From an uncultured Anaerolineales bacterium (lineage in GTDB: Bacteria > Chloroflexota > Anaerolineae > Anaerolineales > Villigracilaceae), in assembly GCA_937928015.1 (NCBI GenBank), contig CALFXA010000117.1, positions 1-5,419 on the forward strand: DNA of 5,419 nt, read 5' to 3'. Under the pieces are notes generated by a model. That model was not told the origin of the DNA, searched no databases, and saw nothing but the letters and a program-made list of their open reading frames with translations. The translations under genes were made by a program, and so were the position numbers. Shown in pieces: positions 1 to 4,953 of this stretch. How positions within the stretch are numbered: position 1 is the stretch's first letter; every line of letters starts with the position of its first letter.

Positions 1-41
1 CGAGATCTACACTCTTTCCCTACACGACGCTCTTCCGATCT
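1..41 (+). other. Illumina P5/TruSeq universal adapter, sequencing artefact
   Basis: These bases match the last 41 nt of the 58-nt Illumina universal P5 adapter. They start at CGAGATCTACAC and end with the diagnostic ACGACGCTCTTCCGATCT, directly followed by genomic sequence at base 42. This is synthetic DNA left by incomplete trimming before assembly. Read on the minus strand it encodes the well-known contaminant peptide IGRASCRERV, which here forms a false C-terminus and stop codon (7-9) for the adjacent sbcC fragment. The match is recalled from the published adapter sequence and is exact by eye. Confidence 0.98.
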
Positions 42-42
42 G

Positions 43-510
43 CACGGCCTTGCGCTCGCTGGCCTTCTTCTGGGTGAACTCGTCGGCCTTGCCCTGCAAA
101 AAGAACGAGGCATTGACGAAGGTTTCGTAATCCAGCCGCAGGGTCTGGCGGATGCGCGCCTCGGTTTCGCTGCGCGTCTTTTCGGTCAGCGGCCGCCAGG
201 ACTCGCCGTCGGCCACCTGAAATTCGAGGATGGTGGTCTTGCCCCTCGGCAGCGTGCGCTGGATTCGGTAGACGTTGCTCTCGTAGCTAAACGTCAGCGC
301 CACCTCGGCGGCCTTCGACTGTAAGTTGACCAGCGAATCGTCGCGTTTGCGCGCCTGCCCGAAGACCGCCCAGGTGATGGCGTCTAGCAGCGATGATTTA
401 CCCGCGCCGTTGTGGCCCGAGATGCAGGCCAGGTCGAAGCCCGTGAAGTCCAGCTCGACGGGTTCACGATACGAAAGGAAGCCAGCGATGCGCAGTTTGA
501 GGGGAATCAT
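43..510 (-). CDS. sbcC: SbcC/Rad50-type nuclease ATPase, N-terminal fragment (cut by contig end)
   Basis: This is the N-terminal ATPase half-domain of the SbcC/Rad50 family. These proteins pair with the SbcD/Mre11 nuclease in the cytoplasm to process DNA ends and hairpins. The start is the ATG at 510-508, giving [16 protein letters not shown], a typical SbcC beginning. The Walker A P-loop GHNGAGKSS lies at residues 32-40 (Lys38, Ser39). The Q-loop region [10 protein letters not shown] lies at 136-145 (Gln139). About 156 native residues remain of a family norm near 800-1050. The coiled coil, zinc hook, Walker B and signature motif are missing because the contig ends. The reading frame continues into the adapter (1-41), where residues after about 156 and the TAG are artefacts, so this is an assembly truncation and not a pseudogene. 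No sbcD is visible; the usual partner would lie outside the window. Family is certain; exact orthology to sbcC is very likely. Confidence 0.93.
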
Positions 511-519
511 GTTGGATGG

Positions 520-527
520 ATTATAAT
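520..527. promoter_or_regulatory. Palindromic -10 element shared by two divergent promoters
   Basis: ATTATAAT is its own reverse complement, so a perfect TATAAT lies on the plus strand at 522-527 and another on the minus strand at 525-520. Each hexamer is followed by exactly 9 nt and then an ATG: 537 on the plus strand and 510 on the minus strand. Standard -10 to +1 spacing puts transcription starts near 534 (plus) and 513 (minus, an A). Both mRNAs would therefore have about 3 nt of leader or none. A possible plus-strand -35 is TTGAGG at 497-502 (4 of 6 matches, 19-bp spacer), inside the sbcC coding region. No good minus-strand -35 is seen. Neither ATG has a Shine-Dalgarno sequence, consistent with leaderless translation. 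The promoter is inferred from sequence only. Confidence 0.7.
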
Positions 528-536
528 CGAACCGTT

Positions 537-992
537 ATGCGCGAAACCACCGAAGCCCGCGCCCGTCTGCGCCTGATCCTCGTTTCCATTATCGGGTTTT
601 CGCTCGTGTGCTATTGCATCGGGGGATTTGCCTTGCTGATCGCCCCCGACCATAGCCCGACCCCCACGCCCACGCTGACCGCCACAGGCATCCCGTTCAC
701 GCCGACCGTCCCGACGGCCACTCCTATCACCCCGACGGGCAGCATCACCCCGTGGATCGTGACGGTCACCCCGTCGCTGACGCCGACCATCACCCCGAGC
801 GTCACCGCCTCGTGGACGCCTTTCCTGCCGCCCACCTGGACCCCGTCCGCCACCCTGACTCCCAGCGAGACCCCCACCTGGACGCCCTCGCCGACCTGGA
901 CGCCATCCCTCACGCCTTCCTCGACGGACACCCCGCCTCCCACGGATACTCCCACGGGAACGCCGACTGCCTCTCCGACCGCCTTCCAATAA
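537..992 (+). CDS. Small one-pass membrane protein with Thr/Pro-rich extracytoplasmic tail
   Basis: I do not recognise a named family. The 151-residue product has a short basic N-terminus (residues 1-12, several Arg), one hydrophobic segment at about 11-36 ([11 protein letters not shown]...GGFALLIAP, with two Cys at 25 and 27), and then a tail at 41-151 made almost wholly of Thr, Pro and Ser. The tail has imperfect TPS/TPT units and three PTWTPS copies at 99-104, 113-118 and 119-124. The predicted topology is N-in with the tail outside, as an unfolded stalk. The start at ATG 537 was preferred over the in-frame ATG at 516. The 516 start lies upstream of the -10 box TATAAT (522-527) and adds seven residues before the Arg-rich stretch. 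No folded domain follows the stalk, which is odd because such linkers usually join a membrane anchor to a domain. The stop codon is 2 nt before M42 A, suggesting cotranscription. An alternative is a degenerate remnant of a larger surface protein. Confidence 0.72.
   Translation: MRETTEARARLRLILVSIIGFSLVCYCIGGFALLIAPDHSPTPTPTLTATGIPFTPTVPTATPITPTGSITPWIVTVTPSLTPTITPSVTASWTPFLPPTWTPSATLTPSETPTWTPSPTWTPSLTPSSTDTPPPTDTPTGTPTASPTAFQ
657..989 (+). repeat. Low-complexity Thr/Pro-coding tract with PTWTPS repeats
   Basis: This C-rich tract encodes the TP tail of the small membrane protein. Near-identical 18-bp units encoding PTWTPS occur at 831-848, 873-890 and 891-908; the last two are in direct tandem. 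Third positions vary between copies, so selection appears to act on the peptide pattern. Because the tract is GC-rich and poor in stop codons, all frames stay open, creating false His/Asp-rich and Gly/Val-rich reading frames on both strands. Confidence 0.75.
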
Positions 993-994
993 CC

Positions 995-2053
995 ATGACA
1001 GACATCCTGCCTTTCCTGAAATCCCTGCTTACGGTTTCTGGCCTTTCAGGCCATGAAGCCCCCGCCGCCCGCTTGATCGAGGCGGAGTGGAAACCGCTGG
1101 TGGACGAGGTCCACTACAGCCGCCTTGGGTCGTTGCACGCCCTCAAGAAGGGGAGTGGCCCCGAGCCGCGTCCCTCGCTGTTGATCGCCACCCACATGGA
1201 CGCCATCGGCCTGATCGTCAAGAAGGTCGTGGATGGCTTCCTCTACACGGCGAGCGTCGGCGGCGTGGACGTGCGCGTGCTGCCTGGCACGCCCGTGCTG
1301 GTCCATGCCGAGGGCGGCGACCTGCCTGGTGTGGTGGCCATGCCGATGGGTAAACTCCTGCCCGCAGGCGCGAACGACAACTTCCTCACGCTGGAGCATC
1401 TCGTGGTGGACACGGGCCTGACTCCCGCCGAGGTGAAGCGGCGCGTGCAAGTCGGCGACTTGATCTCGTTTGACACACAGCCCGTCGAGATGGCGGGTGA
1501 AATCCTCAACGGACATTCGCTGGATAACCGCGCCTCGGTCGCCGCGCTGACGGTGGCCCTGAACGAATTGCAGGGCAAGTCCCATGCCTGGGATGTGTGG
1601 GCGGTAGCCTCGACCCAGGAGGAGGTCGGCGCCAAAGGCGCGGGCACCTCAGCCTTTGCGTTGAATCCCAGCCTGGCCGTCGCCGTGGACGTCACCTTTG
1701 CCAAAGGCCCGGGCGCGAACGGCTGGGAGACCTTCCCGCTTGGCAAGGGCCTGACCCTTGGGATCGGTCCGAACATCCACCCGTTCCTGCACAACCGTTT
1801 CAAGGAACTGGCCGACAAGCTCGAAATCCCCTACGCCATTGAGCCCATGCCGCAGTCCTCGGGCACCGACGGGATGACGCTGCAACTGGCCGCGGAAGGG
1901 ATTCCCACCATGGTGCTGGGCATCCCGCTGCGCTACATGCACACGCCCGTCGAATTGGTCACGCTCAAGGATATTCAGCGTGTGGGGCGTCTGCTGGCTG
2001 AATTCATCGGCGCGCTCGAAGCCGACTTCATCGAAAAGATTGTCTGGGAATAA
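995..2053 (+). CDS. M42 family metallo-aminopeptidase (paralog A)
   Basis: This 352-residue protein has the normal length for M42 (TET-type) aminopeptidases, cytoplasmic two-metal enzymes that in characterised members form dodecameric shells and remove N-terminal residues from short peptides. Expected active-site residues are present: His67 and Asp69 in THMDAIG, bridging Asp177 in SLDNR, the Glu209-Glu210 pair in TQEE, Asp232 in AVDVT and His316 in YMHTP. A GTD motif lies at 290-292. The family's inserted dimerisation domain should span about 73-165. The usual HMDE is HMDA here (Ala70) and the HSP motif is HTP, so this copy is more diverged than B and C. Start ATG 995 gives MTDILPFLKSLLTVSGLSG, matching family N-termini. 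Upstream in-frame starts would add a His/Asp-rich shadow of the TP tract. There is no Shine-Dalgarno; the gene begins 2 nt after the previous stop, suggesting translational coupling. Substrate preference cannot be read from sequence. Confidence 0.93.
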   Translation: MTDILPFLKSLLTVSGLSGHEAPAARLIEAEWKPLVDEVHYSRLGSLHALKKGSGPEPRPSLLIATHMDAIGLIVKKVVDGFLYTASVGGVDVRVLPGTPVLVHAEGGDLPGVVAMPMGKLLPAGANDNFLTLEHLVVDTGLTPAEVKRRVQVGDLISFDTQPVEMAGEILNGHSLDNRASVAALTVALNELQGKSHAWDVWAVASTQEEVGAKGAGTSAFALNPSLAVAVDVTFAKGPGANGWETFPLGKGLTLGIGPNIHPFLHNRFKELADKLEIPYAIEPMPQSSGTDGMTLQLAAEGIPTMVLGIPLRYMHTPVELVTLKDIQRVGRLLAEFIGALEADFIEKIVWE

Positions 2054-2054
2054 C

Positions 2055-3104
2055 ATGCTGACACTTGGCGCCGCCCAATTCAAATTGCTCGAAAAACTCT
2101 GCAACGCCGTGGGTGTCTCTGGCGACGAAGGCGAGGTCCGCAAGATCGTACTGGACGAGGTCAAGCCCTTTGCCGACGAGGTCAAGGTGGACGCGCTCGG
2201 CAGCGTGCTGGTCACCAGGCGCGGCATGGGGCGCAACTGTCCGCGTGTGATGCTCGACGCCCACATGGACGAGATCGGCTTCATGATCGTCGCGGACGAT
2301 GGCGACGGCCTGTATGAGTTCGAACACGTCGGCGGTATCGACGACCGCCATCTGCTGGGCAAGCAGGTCATCGTCGGCAGGGATCACACGCCTGGCGTGA
2401 TCGGCGCCGCGCCGATCCACTTGCTCTCGCCCGACTCGCGCACCCGCAAGGTGGGCGTGGATGCGCTGCGCATCGACCTGGGCCCGAACGGCAAGGCGAA
2501 GGTCGGCGACCGCGCCACGTTCGCCACCCAGTTCCGTCGCGTGGGCCCCTCGATCCTCTCCAAGTCCATCGATGACCGCATCGGCGTGGCGATCCTGATC
2601 GAGCTGCTCAAACATGCTCCATCCAATGTAGATTTGTGTCTGGCCTTCTCGGTGCAAGAGGAGATCGGTCTGTATGGCGCGAAAGTGGCCGCTCATTATT
2701 TCGATCCCGACCTGGCCTTCGCCATCGACTCGACTCCCGCCCACGACCTGCCCATGCACGACGGCAGCGAAAGCGTGACCTATAACACCAAGCTGGGACT
2801 CGGCCCCGCCATCTACACCGTGGACGGACACACCATCCACGACCCGCGCCTGATCCGCTTTTTGACGGAGACGGCCGAGGCGGAGGGAATCCCGTATCAA
2901 CTGCGCCAGCCTGGCGGTGGCGGAACGGATGCGAGCGCCATCCAGTCGGCGCGTGCAGGCGTCCCGTCCGTCTCGGTCTCGGTGCCGCATCGTTATACCC
3001 ATTCCCCCATCAGCATTTCGCGCGTGGACGATTGGAAGCACACGCTCAACCTGATCCACGCCGCGCTGGGACGGGTGACGAAAAGCGTGATCTCTTCGCG
3101 TTGA
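2055..3104 (+). CDS. M42 family metallo-aminopeptidase (paralog B)
   Basis: This 349-residue M42 peptidase retains all metal and catalytic positions: His70 and Asp72 in AHMDEIG, Asp173 in SIDDR, Glu202-Glu203 in VQEEIG, Asp225 in FAIDST and His316 in YTHSP. GGGGTD lies at 287-292. The inserted dimerisation domain should lie at about 76-160. It differs from A and C in SIDDR (versus SLDNR), and in lacking the Glu common after HSP (it has HSPIS). These differences suggest a distinct subfamily and possibly a distinct peptide specificity (inference). The start at ATG 2055 lies one base after the stop of paralog A, with only a weak GGGA at 2046-2049 as a ribosome site, so coupled translation is likely. 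The in-frame start at 1980 would overlap paralog A by 74 nt and is rejected. The stop codon lies in a small hairpin (3094-3110). Confidence 0.94.
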   Translation: MLTLGAAQFKLLEKLCNAVGVSGDEGEVRKIVLDEVKPFADEVKVDALGSVLVTRRGMGRNCPRVMLDAHMDEIGFMIVADDGDGLYEFEHVGGIDDRHLLGKQVIVGRDHTPGVIGAAPIHLLSPDSRTRKVGVDALRIDLGPNGKAKVGDRATFATQFRRVGPSILSKSIDDRIGVAILIELLKHAPSNVDLCLAFSVQEEIGLYGAKVAAHYFDPDLAFAIDSTPAHDLPMHDGSESVTYNTKLGLGPAIYTVDGHTIHDPRLIRFLTETAEAEGIPYQLRQPGGGGTDASAIQSARAGVPSVSVSVPHRYTHSPISISRVDDWKHTLNLIHAALGRVTKSVISSR

Positions 3105-3118
3105 GCGAAGTCGAAGCG
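3094..3118 (+). repeat. REP-like hairpin motif spanning the M42 B stop codon
   Basis: CTTCGC (3094-3099) and GCGAAG (3105-3110) form a perfect 6-bp stem with the 5-base loop GTTGA, which contains the TGA stop of M42 B. The extended string TTGAGCGAAGTCGAAGCG (3101-3118) resembles short TGAGCGAAGTCGAAG-type dispersed repeats that I recall from many environmental bacterial genomes. That resemblance is memory-based and needs a genome-wide count. No T-run follows, so it is not a standard intrinsic terminator. It may protect mRNA ends or lower expression between genes. Confidence 0.4.
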
Positions 3119-3131
3119 CGTTGCCATATTT

Positions 3132-3137
3132 AGAGGT
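3132..3137 (+). promoter_or_regulatory. Ribosome binding site deciding the S51 peptidase start
   Basis: AGAGGT lies 4 nt before ATG 3142 and matches the anti-Shine-Dalgarno core. It supports ATG 3142 over the upstream in-frame TTG at 3121, which would place this site inside the coding region. Confidence 0.7.
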
Positions 3138-3141
3138 ACCT

Positions 3142-3855
3142 ATGAACGGATTGATCGCCCTGTATGGCGCAGGCGAATACCTGCCCGTGGTCGAACCCAT
3201 TGACCGGTTCCTGCTCGACAGCCTGGCCCTAGACGGCCGCAAGCCGCGTGTGGTGTGTCTGCCGACGGCGGCGGGCAAGGAAGGTGACGGAAGCATCAAC
3301 CGCTGGTCGAACATGGGCGTCGAACATTTCCAAAAACTTGGCGCGGACGTCTCGGCCCTGCGCATCATCGACCGCGCTTCAGCCGACGACCCGCAATTCG
3401 AGTCCACGCTGGAGGCTGCCGACCTGATCTACTTTTCGGGTGGCGACCCGAACTACCTGTATCAGACACTGAACGGCAGTCGCGCCTGGAACGCGGCGCA
3501 AAAAGCCTGGGCGCATGGAGCCATCTATGCAGGCTGTTCGGCGGGCGCGATGATCCTCGGACAGAAGCTGCCTAACTTCCGCATGTTTGGGAATGGGACG
3601 CCCTCGGCCTTCGGCGTGATGTCGGCGTCCTACGTATTCCCGCACTTCGACGCCATGCCCGCCATGTTCAAGCCGATGGTGACCGCCTTGCGCAAGACTC
3701 TCAAAGACGGCGAATACGCCCTCGGTGTGGACGAGGACACCGCCCTGGTCGGCAGGTTGGGCGGGGAGTGGCAGGTGCTGGGTACCAGCCAGGTCCACGT
3801 CATGTCGCGCAATTCCGAAAAGAGCTATCGCTCAGGTGAAAAAGTCTCGTTGTAG
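3142..3855 (+). CDS. S51 family serine peptidase (dipeptidase E / cyanophycinase-like)
   Basis: This 237-residue protein has the class I glutamine-amidotransferase-like fold signature of peptidase family S51. The nucleophile elbow is AGCSAGAMI with Ser133 (G-x-S-A-G). The upstream YFSGGDPNYLY segment at 97-107 is typical of the family. His168 in FPHFD and the acidic pair Asp197-Glu198 in GVDEDTAL are the likely other triad members. There is no signal peptide or membrane segment, so it is cytoplasmic. Known members cut Asp-X dipeptides (dipeptidase E) or the Asp-Arg polymer cyanophycin. Length and N-terminus fit the peptidase E size class better than long secreted cyanophycinases, but the S51 proteins of this group are mostly uncharacterised and I do not assign pepE. 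It sits 37 nt after M42 B and before M42 C, suggesting a shared role in small-peptide breakdown. A weak TTGAGC (3101-3106) and CATATT (3125-3130) pair, 18 bp apart, might give an internal promoter. Confidence 0.88.
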   Translation: MNGLIALYGAGEYLPVVEPIDRFLLDSLALDGRKPRVVCLPTAAGKEGDGSINRWSNMGVEHFQKLGADVSALRIIDRASADDPQFESTLEAADLIYFSGGDPNYLYQTLNGSRAWNAAQKAWAHGAIYAGCSAGAMILGQKLPNFRMFGNGTPSAFGVMSASYVFPHFDAMPAMFKPMVTALRKTLKDGEYALGVDEDTALVGRLGGEWQVLGTSQVHVMSRNSEKSYRSGEKVSL

Positions 3856-3861
3856 ACGAAA

Positions 3862-3924
3862 GGACCTCGGAAGTCTTCCGTATGTAATCATGTCAGGAAG
3901 ACTCCCTTGAGACTTCCGAGATCT
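3862..3924. repeat. Nested inverted repeat between S51 and M42 C genes
   Basis: The outer arms CTCGGAAGTCT (3866-3876) and AGACTTCCGAG (3910-3920) are perfect 11-bp reverse complements. They can be extended to 3862-3876/3910-3924 with one mismatch and one G-T pair. A second pair, AGTCTTCC (3872-3879) and GGAAGACT (3896-3903), is a perfect 8-bp stem with a 16-nt loop. The two stems share bases 3872-3876 and so cannot form together. The left arm is also a 13-bp odd dyad, CGGAAG-T-CTTCCG (3868-3880). The element fills most of the 99-nt gap. No T-run follows, arguing against an intrinsic terminator. It may be a dispersed palindromic element, an operator, or an RNA switch. Its function is unknown. 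Confidence 0.75.
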
Positions 3925-3942
3925 GCTACTCAAACTATCTCG

Positions 3943-3948
3943 AAGGTG
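3943..3948 (+). promoter_or_regulatory. Ribosome binding site deciding the M42 C start
   Basis: AAGGTG lies 6 nt before ATG 3955. It supports this start over the in-frame ATG at 3907, whose extra 16 residues would be read from the inverted repeat and show no family resemblance. Confidence 0.65.
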
Positions 3949-3954
3949 AACATC

Positions 3955-4953
3955 ATGAAACAACTTCTACAAAAACTCACCGAAACCTTCAGCCCCTCAG
4001 GCTACGAAGACGCCATCCGTGCCGTGATCCGCGCCGAGGTCGAACCGCTGGCCGACGAAATCCGTGTGGACGCGCTGGGCAACCTCATCGTCCGCAAAGG
4101 GACTCTCGGCCCGGGCGGCAAGCGCATCCTGGTCGCCGCCCACATGGACGAGATCGGCTTAATCGTCAGTCATGTGGACGAGCGCGGGTTCGTGCGCTTC
4201 GCGCCCATCGGCGGCGTCTTTGGCCGTTACCTGCTCAGCGGACGTGTGCGCTTCCTGAACGGCACAGCGGGCTTGATTGGCTACGACCGTCTTGAAAAGG
4301 TCACCGAAATCCCCTCCGCCGACAAGATGTTCCTCGACGTGGGCGCCACGGGTCGCAAGGATTGTCCCGTCAAGGTCGGCGACGTGGCCGCCTTCGACCG
4401 TCCCTTCCAGGATCTTGGCTCGCGTGTGGTCGCCAAATCGCTGGATAACCGCGCGGGCGTGCTGGTCGCCATCGAAACGCTGCGCGCCCTCAAGTCCACG
4501 CCCAATGAGGTGTACTTCGTCTTCACCGTGCAGGAGGAGGTCGGCACCATCGGAGCAGCCGCGGCCGCCTTTGGCCTCGACCCCGAGATTTCCATCGCCG
4601 TGGACGTCACCCCCTCGGGCGACACCCCCGACGCGCACAAGCTCGAAGTGACGCTCGGCAAGGGCCCCGCCGTCAAGATCCGCGACGTGGGCATGCTGGC
4701 CGACCCGTCGGTGGTGCGCTGGATGACCCGCACCGCCGAGAAGGCGCGCATCCCCTATCAGCGCGAAGTGCTCACCATCGGCTCCACCGATGCGCGCGCT
4801 ATGCAGGTTGCGCGCGCGGGCAACCTCTCGGGTGCGCTGTCGGTGCCTGTGCGCTACGTCCACTCGCCGTCCGAAATGATCGATATGGACGATTTGGAGA
4901 ACACGGTCAAACTGCTGACCGCCCTGCTCAAGTCGCCTGTCAAGTTGGATTGA
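3955..4953 (+). CDS. M42 family metallo-aminopeptidase (paralog C)
   Basis: This 332-residue protein is the most canonical of the three M42 enzymes. His63 and Asp65 lie in AAHMDEIGL, Asp164 in SLDNRAG, Glu194-Glu195 in VQEEVG, Asp217 in AVDVTP and His303 in YVHSPSE, followed by the typical MIDMDDLENTVKLL tail helix. An STD motif lies at 277-279. The inserted dimerisation domain should lie at about 69-152. The N-terminus MKQLLQKLTETFSPSGYE resembles well-known M42 starts, and a Shine-Dalgarno (AAGGTG) supports ATG 3955. The predicted role is cytoplasmic removal of N-terminal residues from oligopeptides. It is separated from the S51 gene by a 99-nt gap with a nested inverted repeat and may have separate expression control. 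Its TGA stop overlaps the ATG of the downstream lipoprotein gene by one base. Which residues it prefers is not readable from sequence. Confidence 0.95.
   Translation: MKQLLQKLTETFSPSGYEDAIRAVIRAEVEPLADEIRVDALGNLIVRKGTLGPGGKRILVAAHMDEIGLIVSHVDERGFVRFAPIGGVFGRYLLSGRVRFLNGTAGLIGYDRLEKVTEIPSADKMFLDVGATGRKDCPVKVGDVAAFDRPFQDLGSRVVAKSLDNRAGVLVAIETLRALKSTPNEVYFVFTVQEEVGTIGAAAAAFGLDPEISIAVDVTPSGDTPDAHKLEVTLGKGPAVKIRDVGMLADPSVVRWMTRTAEKARIPYQREVLTIGSTDARAMQVARAGNLSGALSVPVRYVHSPSEMIDMDDLENTVKLLTALLKSPVKLD

Noticed and set aside
43..510. sbcC as a pseudogene or a natural short ATPase
   Set aside because: The stop codon lies inside adapter sequence and the frame is intact through all native bases, so the truncation is due to the contig end.
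507..989. Minus-strand Arg/Gly-rich and Gly/Val-repeat reading frames opposite the TP tract
   Set aside because: They are low-complexity products of reading a GC-rich repeat backwards, with no domain, no ribosome site and a plausible gene on the other strand.
657..989. CRISPR-like or tandem repeat array
   Set aside because: The repeats are short, imperfect, in frame and encode TPS/PTWTPS units. There are no equal spacers, so this is a coding low-complexity tract.
752..994. An 81-residue N-terminal extension of M42 A rich in His, Asp and Pro, possibly a metal-binding region
   Set aside because: It is the out-of-frame reading of the Thr/Pro-coding tract of the upstream gene. The family N-terminus begins at ATG 995 and the upstream gene has a clear membrane segment plus TP tail in its own frame.
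1980..2054. Longer start for M42 B overlapping M42 A
   Set aside because: The extra 25 residues are a frame-shifted reading of the M42 A C-terminus. ATG 2055 gives the proper family start one base after the previous stop.
2028..3407. Long minus-strand open frame (459 residues) across M42 B
   Set aside because: It lies antisense to a gene with all M42 catalytic motifs, is rich in His/Arg/Ala typical of antisense GC-rich codons, and shows no family motif.
3862..3924. Rho-independent terminator between the S51 and M42 C genes
   Set aside because: The stem is strong but the outer loop is long (33 nt) and no T-run follows the 3' arm, so standard terminator criteria are not met.
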